Assembly (NCBI GenBank): GCA_017415765.1
Contig: JAFQED010000045.1
Coordinates: forward strand, 1-41,367
Origin: Desulfovibrio sp.
GTDB taxonomy: Bacteria; Desulfobacterota; Desulfovibrionia; Desulfovibrionales; Desulfovibrionaceae
Direction: 5' to 3'
DNA length: 41,367 nt
Position numbers and translations under genes: made by a program
Notes under the pieces: model-generated
What the model was told of the DNA's origin: nothing
Databases searched by the model: none
What the model saw: the letters and a program-made list of their open reading frames with translations, nothing else
In this document: piece after piece, positions 31,620 to 39,785 of the stretch
How positions within the stretch are numbered: the first letter of the stretch is position 1
Layout of the letters: the number at the start of each line of letters is the position of its first letter

Positions 31620-34274
31620 ATGAGCCTCTGGACACGTTTTTGCCGCTGGTGCCGCCGGGAAGAAATACCTGACAGTGCCCAGCTTGCCCGCGAAGAAGCC
31701 GTCAAGGCAGCGGTGCGCCGCCGCTGCGAGGGCTTTCGTCGTCTGCTTTCTGCCAACAAACGCGCGCTGCAAGCCATAAGCAGTATGGAAGAACTGCTGC
31801 TCGGCCAGCGCGTCTTTGGCATGGAGGAGGTGCGGGGCATCTCCACACGGGCCACAGCGGCTGTTTTTCAGATGGTACGCGAACTGCAAGTTCTGTCCGG
31901 CAACGCATGGCCTACCCTGCCAACTGCCCTGGCAGACATTACGGCCAGGATGGAGGCCCGGCTGGCACATCCCGTCGCGCCCCCGCAGGGGCCGCTGGTC
32001 ATGGACGTGCAAGACCTGCGCCTTGACCATGCCCCCCTTGCCGGTGGCAAGATGGCCAGCCTTGGCGATGTTGCCGCCCATGTAGGGCTGCCCGTGCCAG
32101 ACGGCTTTGTGGTCACGGTGGCGGGTTATGAGCGTCTTATGACCTATGGCGGTCTGCGGGATGAGCTGGAACGGCGTATGCAAGCTGCCGACAGCGAAAA
32201 ACTTGACGACCTGCTGGAACTTTCCTCCGCGCTGCAACGCTGCATACTGGCTGCCCCGTTGCCGCCGGAACTGCTGACAGCCATAGAGACAAGCGTGGCC
32301 GCCCTGTGTGCCCGGCACGGGCCAGACCTCCTGCTGGCCCTGCGGAGCAGTGCCGTGGGTGAAGACGCAGCGGGGCTTTCCTTTGCCGGGCAGTACCGTT
32401 CCGAGCTTCAGGTTCCACCGGCAGAAGCTGTACAGGTCTGGAAGGAGATCATTGCCAGCAAGTATGGCCTTACCGCCCTGACCTACCGTCGCCAGCACGG
32501 CCTTCCAGATCATGCCCTGCCCATGGCCGTGGGCGTGCTGGCCATGGTGCAGGCCAGGGCCGGGGGCGTGGCCTACAGCCGTGACCCAATGGCCGGGCCA
32601 GACAGCCCGGGGCAGGTGGTCATCAACGCTGTGCAGGGCTTGCCCTGTGCCGTGGTGGACGGCAGCCAGACCCCGCATTGCTACCGTTACAGCCGCAGCC
32701 AGCCGCCAGTGCTGGAAGAGGTTTTGCCCGGCGCAGGTAGGCCCCCCCTTGAGGAGGCGCAGGGCCGCCGACTGGCCCGGATGGCCCTGGCTCTTGAAAC
32801 TTGGTATGCAGCACCACAGGATGTGGAGTGGGCACTGGGAGAAGATGGTCAGCTGGTCGTCCTGCAAAGCCGTCCCATGCTACAGCGCACGAATCAGCAG
32901 GATACACAGCGGGGCGCAGCTCTTGCCGCTCTCCCCCAGCTTGCCCAGGGGGGCATAGCGGTTTCTCCGGGGCTGGCTGTCGGCCCAGCCGTTGTGGTGC
33001 GGCGCGAAGCCGATATGCTGGCCTTCCCCGATGGCGGTATCCTTGTGGTGGAACGCGCCCTGCCTCGCTGGGCCCCCCTGCTGGCCAGAGCTGCCGGCCT
33101 TGTTAGCGAAAACGGCGGCGTGGCTGGCCATCTGGCTTCTGTGGCACGGGAATACCGTCTGCCCGCCCTCTTCAGTCTGCCCAACGCCTGTTCCCTGCTG
33201 GCCGGAAAGGGGCAGATCACCCTGGATGCCGAAGGCCAGCGTATCCTGGCCGGGGAAGCACCACTGCCGGACGGGCAGGAGAGGGGTGCCGACAGTCCGG
33301 CCCACCCCCTGCTGGCGGGCAGCCCTGTTTACCAATGTCTGGAAGATGTGGCCCGCTTCGTCACCCCTCTGCATCTGCTTGATCCCGCTTCACCCCACTT
33401 TGCGCCGGAACACTGCCAAAGTCTGCACGACATTACCCGCTTCTGTCACGAAAAAGCAGCGGGACTGCTCTGCGGTGGGCCGGAGGAGCTGGGGGGGCGC
33501 ATGGGCAAACAGCTCAAAGCCGGGGCAAAACTGCAATACTGGGTGCTGGACATGGGTGGCGGTTACCTTGGGTCGGTATCCGGCCCGGTGGTGGAGCTGA
33601 GCCAGATCGCCAGTCTGCCCATGCTGGCCCTTTGGGAAGGGCTGACGGCCGTACCGTGGGCTGGCCCACCACAGGCTGATGCCGGGAGCTTTATGTGTGC
33701 TGTTCTTGAAAGTGCCATGAATCCCGCGCTGGAAAATACCACCGCCAGTACGCTGGCCGAACGGAACTTCTGCATTATTGATGCGGACTATCTCCTCCTG
33801 CAGGCCCGCTACGGCTATCACTTTTCTACGCTGGAATGTCGGATCGCGGCCGAACAGCACCAGAATTTTGTCAGCTTTCAGTTCAAGGGCGGCGCGGCTG
33901 ATCTGGGCCGCCGCAGCGCACGGGCGGTTCTGCTGGCTGGACTGCTGGAAGAGCACGGCTTCAGGGCAGAGGCCCGACAGGATGCCCTCTTTGCCGTGGC
34001 AGAAGGCTTTACGGCCAGCCAGAGCTTGCAGAAGGTCATGCTGCTGGGCTATCTGCTTCTGCACAGCCGCCAGACCGACATCCTGATGCGGGACAGCGCG
34101 CGCGTCCAGCAGCTACGGCAGGAATGGACAGACCGCATGGCTGCGCTGGCAGATGGCTGGCCGCATGTTCAGGCACGTCTGTGCCAGCGGGTCGGGGCGG
34201 CCAGTACGGTGACAGCCAGCCAGGCATCAGGCGATGGAAAAGCGACACCCCCGCAGTCCGTTAGCTGCATGTAA
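31620..34274 (+). CDS. PEP-synthase-like phosphotransferase with novel C-terminal domain
   Basis: A protein of 884 residues. Residues 1-115 are helical. The ATP-grasp domain of PEP synthase/pyruvate phosphate dikinase spans about 128-425, with GGKMASLGD (142-150), RSSAVGEDA (242-250), FAGQY (255-259), DVEWAL (401-406) and LQSRP (415-419). A swivelling phosphohistidine domain follows at 445-545, with the catalytic His504 in NGGVAGHLASVAREYRLPAL. The PEP/pyruvate-binding TIM barrel of true PpsA is missing. In its place residues about 570-830 form a domain shared with the protein encoded at 30001-31182. It probably takes phosphate from ATP on His504 and passes it to an unknown acceptor, somewhat as rifampicin phosphotransferase does with another acceptor. 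Confidence 0.88.
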   Translation: MSLWTRFCRWCRREEIPDSAQLAREEAVKAAVRRRCEGFRRLLSANKRALQAISSMEELLLGQRVFGMEEVRGISTRATAAVFQMVRELQVLSGNAWPTLPTALADITARMEARLAHPVAPPQGPLVMDVQDLRLDHAPLAGGKMASLGDVAAHVGLPVPDGFVVTVAGYERLMTYGGLRDELERRMQAADSEKLDDLLELSSALQRCILAAPLPPELLTAIETSVAALCARHGPDLLLALRSSAVGEDAAGLSFAGQYRSELQVPPAEAVQVWKEIIASKYGLTALTYRRQHGLPDHALPMAVGVLAMVQARAGGVAYSRDPMAGPDSPGQVVINAVQGLPCAVVDGSQTPHCYRYSRSQPPVLEEVLPGAGRPPLEEAQGRRLARMALALETWYAAPQDVEWALGEDGQLVVLQSRPMLQRTNQQDTQRGAALAALPQLAQGGIAVSPGLAVGPAVVVRREADMLAFPDGGILVVERALPRWAPLLARAAGLVSENGGVAGHLASVAREYRLPALFSLPNACSLLAGKGQITLDAEGQRILAGEAPLPDGQERGADSPAHPLLAGSPVYQCLEDVARFVTPLHLLDPASPHFAPEHCQSLHDITRFCHEKAAGLLCGGPEELGGRMGKQLKAGAKLQYWVLDMGGGYLGSVSGPVVELSQIASLPMLALWEGLTAVPWAGPPQADAGSFMCAVLESAMNPALENTTASTLAERNFCIIDADYLLLQARYGYHFSTLECRIAAEQHQNFVSFQFKGGAADLGRRSARAVLLAGLLEEHGFRAEARQDALFAVAEGFTASQSLQKVMLLGYLLLHSRQTDILMRDSARVQQLRQEWTDRMAALADGWPHVQARLCQRVGAASTVTASQASGDGKATPPQSVSCM

Positions 34275-34293
34275 TACGACAAGGAGAAGCTCC

Positions 34294-36024
34294 ATGTTCT
34301 GCAAGATCAGACAGCAGCTTGCCCGTCTGCTGGACATCTCCGAGGGGCTTTCCCCGGCGCACTATCGCGCTCTCAGACGCCTGATGACCTTTCTGATGGT
34401 CAGCGTCTCTGTAACTCCCCTGCTGGTACTTTCGGCCTTCAGTCATATCCAGTACAGCCGTATGGTGGAACAGGAGCTGGAAGCCCCGCTGGATACGCTG
34501 GCCCGCAAGTCCCGTGCCTCGCTGGAGCTTTTTCTGGGCGAGCGTTTCTCTACAGTGAGTTTCATTGCCCATGCCCACAGTTTCGCCTCTCTGAACCACC
34601 CGGACGCGTTCCGGCGCGTCTTTCTGGCCCTCACCAGCGAATTTCACGGTTTTGTGGACATGGGTCTGGTCAATGCCGAAGGACATCAGGTGGACTATGT
34701 CGGCCCCTACCAGCTCAAGGGGGCAGATTATGCCGGTCAGCCCTGGCTGCGCGAGGCAGAAATCAAGGGCCGGTACATCAGTAATGTCTTTCTGGGGTTG
34801 CGGGACTTCCCGCATATGGTCATGGCCGTACACCGGCTGGAGGCCGATGGTACCCGCTGGACCCTGCGCGTGACCATCGACATCTCGCAGCTGGAAAAAG
34901 CTCTCATGCCTACCGGGCCGGACAGGGAAACAGATGTTTTTCTCTGCGACGGGAACAACATCCTCCAGACCAATTCGCGCCTTTACGGCAAGGCATTAGA
35001 AAAACTGCCGCTGTCCCTGCCCCCGGTGGGTCTGGAGCCTGCTGTCCATCACCTGAACGCCGATGGCCAGCAGTTGCTGGTGGGTACGGCCCTGCTGAGC
35101 GGCACTGACCTGCGGCTGGTAGCGGTCAAGTCCGGGCCTGAGGCACTCAGGCCGTGGACAAGCCTGCAAAGTGAGCTGATCCTTGTCCTTTGCGGGGGTA
35201 TCGTCATCATCGTGCTGGTTTCGCATTTTCTGATGAAGGCACTGGTGGCACGGCTGCAAGCCGCTGATGAACACCGGGCGGCCATTACTGCCCAGATGGA
35301 ACATCAGCACAAGCTCTCGTCCATCGGGCGTCTGGCAGCGGGGGTGGCCCACGAGATAAACAATCCCCTTGCCGTCATTCTGGAAAAAGCCGGGCTGGCA
35401 CAGGACATACTGCGCCTTTCTCCTTCAAATGGAAATCAGCCCCAGGCAGACAGCCTCCTTCCTCTGCTGGACGGCATTGAACGCACCGTACTCCGGGCGC
35501 GCAACATTACCCGGCGTCTGCTCGGCTTCTCGCGCCGGATGGAAGCCTCGTGCCAGCCCCTGCGGCTGGAACAGATCATAGCCGAAAGCCTTGATTTTCT
35601 TGGGAACGAAGCCGCCCACCGTGGGGTGGAGATCACCGTGCGTCTGCCCGAAAATCTGCCTGATGTCGTCTCTGACCAAAGCCAGCTGCAACAGGTTTTT
35701 CTGAACCTGCTGGGCAACGCCCTGGATGCTCTTGAGGGGCAGCAGGCCGGACGTATTGAGATAGATGGTAAACTTTCTGATACTGAAACAGTGCTCATCA
35801 CCGTGCGTGACAATGGTAAGGGTATGTCGCCAGAAATGCTCCGCCATATCTTTGAGCCTTTCTACTCCAGCAAACGGGAGAAAGGTACGGGCCTTGGCAT
35901 GTTTATCACCTATGCCATAATACGGCGACTGGGCGGCGATATAGTGGTTCACAGTCAACAGGATGCGGGGACAACCGTACACGTCAGTCTGCCCGTACAT
36001 GCACAGGTCATTTCGGAGGCTTAG
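34294..36024 (+). CDS. Cache-type membrane sensor histidine kinase
   Basis: A protein of 576 residues from the ATG with AAGGAG seven bases upstream. Membrane segment 1 is about 30-50, an extracytoplasmic dCache-like domain covers 55-285 (FHGFVDMGLVNAEG, WLREAEIKGRYISNVFLG, FPHMVMAVHR), and segment 2 is 293-316. The DHp has phospho-acceptor His353 in GVAHEINNPLAVI. The ATPase has an N-box (NLLGNALDAL), G1 (DNGKGM), F-box (FEPFYSSK) and G2 (GTGLGMFI). Cache domains bind small ligands such as carboxylates or amino acids. It is the only complete histidine kinase in the island and is followed after one base by a receiver gene. Confidence 0.94.
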   Translation: MFCKIRQQLARLLDISEGLSPAHYRALRRLMTFLMVSVSVTPLLVLSAFSHIQYSRMVEQELEAPLDTLARKSRASLELFLGERFSTVSFIAHAHSFASLNHPDAFRRVFLALTSEFHGFVDMGLVNAEGHQVDYVGPYQLKGADYAGQPWLREAEIKGRYISNVFLGLRDFPHMVMAVHRLEADGTRWTLRVTIDISQLEKALMPTGPDRETDVFLCDGNNILQTNSRLYGKALEKLPLSLPPVGLEPAVHHLNADGQQLLVGTALLSGTDLRLVAVKSGPEALRPWTSLQSELILVLCGGIVIIVLVSHFLMKALVARLQAADEHRAAITAQMEHQHKLSSIGRLAAGVAHEINNPLAVILEKAGLAQDILRLSPSNGNQPQADSLLPLLDGIERTVLRARNITRRLLGFSRRMEASCQPLRLEQIIAESLDFLGNEAAHRGVEITVRLPENLPDVVSDQSQLQQVFLNLLGNALDALEGQQAGRIEIDGKLSDTETVLITVRDNGKGMSPEMLRHIFEPFYSSKREKGTGLGMFITYAIIRRLGGDIVVHSQQDAGTTVHVSLPVHAQVISEA

Positions 36025-36025
36025 G

Positions 36026-36418
36026 ATGGACATCCTGCTGGTGGATGATGAACTGGATTTCATTGAACCTCTGGCCCAGCGTCTGCGTCTGCGCGGGTAC
36101 AAGGCCCGGTTTGCGACAAATGGTGAGGCTCTGTTGGATCAACTGGCCAAATCCCCTCCGGATGTCCTGGTGCTGGACTGGGGTATGCCCGGCCTGAGCG
36201 GCCCAATCCTGCTGGAGCGCATCCATACGGGCTGGCCTACCCTGCCGCTTGTTATCCTGAGCGGTTACAACACTCCCAAGGGACTCCGGCAAGAAAACTG
36301 GCCCCAAATCCGTGAGGTTCTCACAAAACCATTGCACTTCAACGGTTTTCTGGAAATACTGGAGGGCGTGTGTCCCAGCCGGGGCAACACAGTGCCCCAG
36401 CAAGGAGACAATGCATGA
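36026..36418 (+). CDS. single-domain response regulator
   Basis: A protein of 130 residues, receiver only: LLVDDELDF, phospho-acceptor Asp51 in VLVLDWGMPGLSG, and Lys101 in VLTKPLHF. GGAGG precedes the ATG by about 7 bases. The C-terminal tail of about 15 residues (GNTVPQQGD) is probably disordered. It overlaps the next gene by the ATGA type. The usual post-Asp basic residue is replaced (DWGMP), a small departure seen in some receivers. Confidence 0.93.
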   Translation: MDILLVDDELDFIEPLAQRLRLRGYKARFATNGEALLDQLAKSPPDVLVLDWGMPGLSGPILLERIHTGWPTLPLVILSGYNTPKGLRQENWPQIREVLTKPLHFNGFLEILEGVCPSRGNTVPQQGDNA

Positions 36419-37080
36419 GCCACACCGCCTGTATGGCCCGCCTGTTGGCTTCGGCCGTACACGATATGCGCAACATTCTTGCCGTTATCAGAGAATCGGC
36501 TGGTCTGGCGCAGGACATCACCCGCTTTGGCGACGGCTCGGCCGCAAGCCGAAAGGAGCTGGAGATCTCGCTGGACGAAGTGCGCCGTCAGGTGGTGCTG
36601 GCGGCCCAACTGGCCGAAGGGCTGGAATTTATGGCCCAGAACGGGCCGCCACGGGGCAGTCTGTCCCAAAGCGGTGCAACCGGTGACAAGAGCAACTCCT
36701 GTGATCTTGCCCGCGTCTGCCGCCTGTTCTGCCGCATGGCAGCACGTCAGGCCAGGGCGGCACAAATTCGGCTGGAGTGCGCGGAAAATACAGAACCTGT
36801 CTGGATGGAAAGCCGCCCCATGCCTGTCCTGCACTGTCTGCTGGATGTGCTGGACTCCTGTGTGTCTGTGGGTGGCAAGGTTGACCTGCACTTGGCCGCA
36901 ACACAACAGGAAGGGGCAACGGGTATTGCAGTGCGCGTCAGCGGCGGAGACAATGAGGCTCTTGCCCTTTCCGCGCTAACGGCCTGTCTGCGCCCCATAC
37001 AGGGGATGACCTGCGCCCGTTTGCTTTCCACCGGGCCGGGGACATTTTTTCTTGTATTGCCTACCGGAGAGGAAGGATGA
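36415..37080 (+). CDS. DHp-domain protein with decayed ATPase (histidine phosphotransfer-like)
   Basis: A protein of 221 residues. The first helix carries a kinase H-box, ASAVHDMRNILAVIRESAG (His16), then a second helix EVRRQVVLAAQLAEGLEF. The remainder has the size and strand order of a HATPase domain (CDLARVCRLFCRMAARQA, IRLECAENTEPVW, PVLHCLLDVLDSC), but the N-box Asn, the G1 DxGxG and the G2 GxG are not recognisable. It therefore probably cannot bind ATP and may act as a phosphotransfer protein between receivers, as ChpT does in other bacteria. It overlaps both neighbouring receiver genes by four bases. Confidence 0.8.
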   Translation: MSHTACMARLLASAVHDMRNILAVIRESAGLAQDITRFGDGSAASRKELEISLDEVRRQVVLAAQLAEGLEFMAQNGPPRGSLSQSGATGDKSNSCDLARVCRLFCRMAARQARAAQIRLECAENTEPVWMESRPMPVLHCLLDVLDSCVSVGGKVDLHLAATQQEGATGIAVRVSGGDNEALALSALTACLRPIQGMTCARLLSTGPGTFFLVLPTGEEG

Positions 37081-37442
37081 CGCATATCAAGGTCTTGCTG
37101 GTGGATGACGAACGCCGCTTTGTAGAAACCCTGGCCGAACGTCTGCGCTTGCGCGGCCTTGCACCCACTGTGGCCTTTGACGGTAAAGAGGCCCTGGACG
37201 CCGCCACCCGCCCGGTGGACGTTATTGTGCTGGACTTGCGGATGCCGGGTATGGATGGCTTTGAGGTGCTGCGCAAGGTCAAGGCCAGTAATCCGCAAGT
37301 GCAGGTCATCATCCTGACGGGACACGGCGGCGATGGCGAGGAGGAAACCGCCTACCGGCTGGGGGCCTGCGACTTTCTCCGCAAACCTGCCGATATTGAT
37401 GAACTCATGCACAGCATCAAAACTGCCTGTCAGATCCGTTAG
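37077..37442 (+). CDS. single-domain response regulator
   Basis: A protein of 121 residues, receiver only: VLLVDDERRF, phospho-acceptor Asp53 in VIVLDLRMPGMDG, Thr81 in ILTGH, Lys103 in FLRKPADIDEL. It starts by ATGA overlap with the DHp-protein gene, with GGAGAGGAAGG upstream. It is the last gene of the right arm. Its stop codon TAG (37440-37442) is the first triplet of the repeat at 37440-37591, so the C-terminus may have been cut or reset by the repeat. Confidence 0.93.
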   Translation: MTHIKVLLVDDERRFVETLAERLRLRGLAPTVAFDGKEALDAATRPVDVIVLDLRMPGMDGFEVLRKVKASNPQVQVIILTGHGGDGEEETAYRLGACDFLRKPADIDELMHSIKTACQIR

Positions 37443-37591
37443 AGCGTTTTTTGATTGAAACACTCTGTGTTTCAATCGTAACGCTGCCTACGCTTCGCGG
37501 GAAAAGCGCGGTTTTCCCGCTTGCTTACGGCGCGGGCGTCCGCTTTCGCGTCCGCCAGAGCGACTGCCATTCTCAATGGCATTTCGCTCTA
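37440..37591 (+). repeat. dispersed REP/MITE-like repeat, long form
   Basis: A complete 152-base copy bounded by TAGAGCG and CGCTCTA. It is the best intact member: T-run, hairpin GATTGAAACAC-TCT-GTGTTTCAATC (37452-37476), central GCGGGAAAA-type hairpin and the terminal hairpin TGCCATT-CTC-AATGGCA. The T-run precedes rather than follows the first hairpin in the direction of the gene ending there, so it is not a standard intrinsic terminator. It faces the 24661 copy in inverted orientation. Confidence 0.92.
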
Positions 37592-37700
37592 GGGCGGATA
37601 CGGCGGCATGACAGCAGCGTACTCCATCGCTTGTTTTTTTCTTCTGTCTCTGCTCTATGCCCCTGTTTACAAGGCCGTCCACTCGCGGCATAGTGTTGCC

Positions 37701-38639
37701 ATGAACGCCGTTGCTCCCGTGGCCCTTGCGCCCTGCCTTTCCTATAACAGCCCGGCCCTCGACCAGGCAGTTTTTCAGGTACTGGAGGTCTGCGGCTTAC
37801 GGGTTGCAGGTCTGCACGTACTGGTCAAGCCGAATCTGCTTACGGCCACCCCGCTGGCCTGTACCAGTCCGGCTGTAGTGGCTGCCGCCTGTCAGTGGCT
37901 GCTTGACCAGGGGGCCAGGGTGTGCGTGGGGGATTCCCCCGGCTTTGGCCGCGCCCGCAACGTAGCCCACAGCATTGGCCTGGTCGATGCCCTGCGCCCA
38001 CTGGGCCTGAGCGTGGAGGAGCTGGACAGCCCCCAGCCCCTGCGCCTTGACCTGCCCGCTGGGCGGACAAGCCGCATGATGGTAGCCCGGCAAGCCCTGG
38101 AGAGCGACCTTATCCTCTCCATCCCACGGGTCAAGGCCCATTGCCAGATGCTGCTGACCCTGGCCGTCAAAAACTGCTTTGGTTGCGTCAGCAGTCTGCG
38201 CAAGGCCCTTGTCCACACTCGCGAAGGCCGTGACCCCGCCCTTTTTGCCGACAGCCTTGCTGCCCTCTGGGCGGCCCTGCCACCGGTGGCCGGGCTGGCG
38301 GACGGCATTACCGCCATGCACGTCACTGGCCCAAGCCGTGGGCAGCCCTATCCTCTGGGACTGCTGGGGGCCAGCTCCCATGCCGTTGCACTGGACGCTG
38401 CCCTTTGCGCCGTGCTGGGGCTGGAGCTGGGGCAGACGCCGCTGGGCGCAGCCCTGATCCGCCGCAAGGCCTTCGGTTGCGTGGAAAGCGGTTGGGAGCT
38501 GACTTACCCCCTGTGCCAGCCAGACGATTTTGTCTGCCAGGGCTTCAGGCTGCCGGGAGAGCTGATGCACACATCCTTCCGGCCACTGCGTTTTCTGCAA
38601 AGCTGTATCCGCCGCCTCTGGGCGGCCCATACCCCCTGA
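37701..38639 (+). CDS. DUF362-family protein
   Basis: A protein of 312 residues from ATG 37701. An upstream in-frame ATG at 37608 would add 31 mostly hydrophobic residues, but the family normally starts near the chosen one; neither has a clear SD. Features match DUF362: HVLVKPNLLTATPLACTSP, VCVGDSPGFGRA, LILSIPRVKAHCQMLLTLAVKN and LADGITAMHVTGP. Members are of unknown function, often next to ferredoxin domains; this one has no ferredoxin C-terminus. The stop lies 9 bases before thiE. Any functional link with thiamine synthesis is unproven. Confidence 0.87.
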   Translation: MNAVAPVALAPCLSYNSPALDQAVFQVLEVCGLRVAGLHVLVKPNLLTATPLACTSPAVVAAACQWLLDQGARVCVGDSPGFGRARNVAHSIGLVDALRPLGLSVEELDSPQPLRLDLPAGRTSRMMVARQALESDLILSIPRVKAHCQMLLTLAVKNCFGCVSSLRKALVHTREGRDPALFADSLAALWAALPPVAGLADGITAMHVTGPSRGQPYPLGLLGASSHAVALDAALCAVLGLELGQTPLGAALIRRKAFGCVESGWELTYPLCQPDDFVCQGFRLPGELMHTSFRPLRFLQSCIRRLWAAHTP

Positions 38640-38648
38640 GGAGGTATC

Positions 38649-39284
38649 ATGCCCCGCATCCTGCCCGGCCAGACCGACCTTTATGCCCTGACCGATTCCC
38701 GCCTTTCCCTTGGCCGTCCGCTGCCTGTGGTGGCCGCTGCCCTGCTGGATGCGGGCGTGCGCATCCTGCAATACCGCGAAAAAAAACTCAAAGCAGGCAA
38801 GATGTTGGAGGAATGTCGCATTTTGCGCCGCATGACCCAAAATGCCGGGGCCTGCTTCATTGTCAATGACCATATAGATATAGCCATGCTGGTGGGGGCA
38901 GACGGCGTACACATTGGGCAGGATGACCTGCCCGTGCAGGAAGTGCGCCGTCTGGTGGGGCCAGAGATGATCATCGGCCTTTCCACCCATTCGCCGGAAC
39001 AGGCCGTGAGCGCGCTCAAGGCCGGGGCAGACTACATCGGCGTTGGGCCGATCTTTGCCACCCAAACCAAGGAAGACGTGGTTCCCCCGGTAGGCTTTGA
39101 GTATCTGGAATGGGTAGCCCGCAATGTGGACTTGCCCTTTGTGGCCATTGGCGGCATCAAGGAACACAATATCGCCCAGGTGACTGCCCGTGGGGCGCGC
39201 TGCTGCGCCCTTGTCTCAGAGCTGGTGGGCGCGCCCGACATTCCCGCTAAGGTGGAGGCCGTGCGCCGGGCCATGCGGAAGTAG
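38649..39284 (+). CDS. thiE: thiamine-phosphate synthase
   Basis: A protein of 211 residues with GAGGAGG before the ATG. It joins the pyrimidine and thiazole phosphates to give thiamine phosphate. Family motifs: TDLYALTD, QYREK (41-45), FIVNDHIDIA (70-79, with the Asp-binding Mg site), GADGVHIGQDDLP (83-95), GADYIGVGPIF with TQTKED (diphosphate loop), and FVAIGGI. No other thiamine genes adjoin it. The upstream DUF362 gene is probably cotranscribed. Confidence 0.95.
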   Translation: MPRILPGQTDLYALTDSRLSLGRPLPVVAAALLDAGVRILQYREKKLKAGKMLEECRILRRMTQNAGACFIVNDHIDIAMLVGADGVHIGQDDLPVQEVRRLVGPEMIIGLSTHSPEQAVSALKAGADYIGVGPIFATQTKEDVVPPVGFEYLEWVARNVDLPFVAIGGIKEHNIAQVTARGARCCALVSELVGAPDIPAKVEAVRRAMRK

Positions 39285-39411
39285 TTCCAGAATTTTTAGC
39301 ACTTTCGCTCCAATCTGTGTCCGGCCCTTGCCAACGCCTGTCCAGTTGCTATTATCACCAAAGTAGCCATATACGGCGTAACGTCCATCCGCTTACATAT
39401 CGAGGTTATCC

Positions 39412-39660
39412 ATGTGTCTAGCCATCCCCGCACAAATCGTGGAGCTTGAACCGTCAGACATGGCACGGGTGCGCGTGGGTGAAAGCAGTACATTTCTCAC
39501 GGCCTCCACCATGCTCTTGCCAGAACCGCCCAAGGTGGGCGACTATGTCATTGTTCACGCTGGTTTTGCCCTGCACACCCTGACAGAACAGGAAGCCCAG
39601 GACAGCCTTGCAGCCTTCCGTGAACTGGCGCAGGCCCTGGAAGAGGAAAAAGTCGGCTGA
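39412..39660 (+). CDS. hypC: hydrogenase maturation chaperone HypC
   Basis: A protein of 82 residues starting MCLAIPAQIVEL, the invariant N-terminal MC-[LIV]-[AG]-[LIV]-P motif whose Cys2 binds the Fe(CN)2CO unit passed from HypD. Next come ARVRVGESSTFLTASTMLL and VGDYVIVHAGFALHTL, the HypC/HupF beta fold. GAGG is six bases before the ATG. It delivers the iron centre to [NiFe]-hydrogenase large subunits. Unusually it stands alone; hypD and hypE are not seen in the window. Confidence 0.96.
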   Translation: MCLAIPAQIVELEPSDMARVRVGESSTFLTASTMLLPEPPKVGDYVIVHAGFALHTLTEQEAQDSLAAFRELAQALEEEKVG

Positions 39661-39717
39661 TACAGCTGCTTGCACAAAAAACTGCCGAAATCACCTTTCG
39701 CCAAAAGCCGTAAGTGC

Positions 39718-39746
39718 ATTGGGCAGATATATGCAATTGCCCCAAT
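39718..39746. terminator. weak hairpin between convergent hypC and hemW
   Basis: Imperfect stem with arms ATTGGG (39718-39723) and CCCAAT (39741-39746), lying in the 125-base gap between two convergent genes. No long T-run follows on either strand, so terminator strength is doubtful. A 12-bp palindrome ATCCTGCAGGAT also lies at 39763-39774, close to the hemW stop. Confidence 0.35.
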
Positions 39747-39785
39747 ATCATCGCATTGAAAGATCCTGCAGGATGATAGAGCACA

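Noticed and set aside
31542-32867. leftward open frame of 441 codons over the PEP-synthase-like gene
   Set aside because: Antisense to strongly conserved ATP-grasp motifs; no independent evidence.
37440-37500. repeat hairpin next to T-run as an intrinsic terminator
   Set aside because: The T-run comes before, not after, the hairpin in the direction of the gene that ends there.
37608-37700. N-terminal extension of the DUF362 protein as a signal peptide
   Set aside because: The family is cytoplasmic and starts near the ATG at 37701; the extension overlaps a T-rich, promoter-like stretch.
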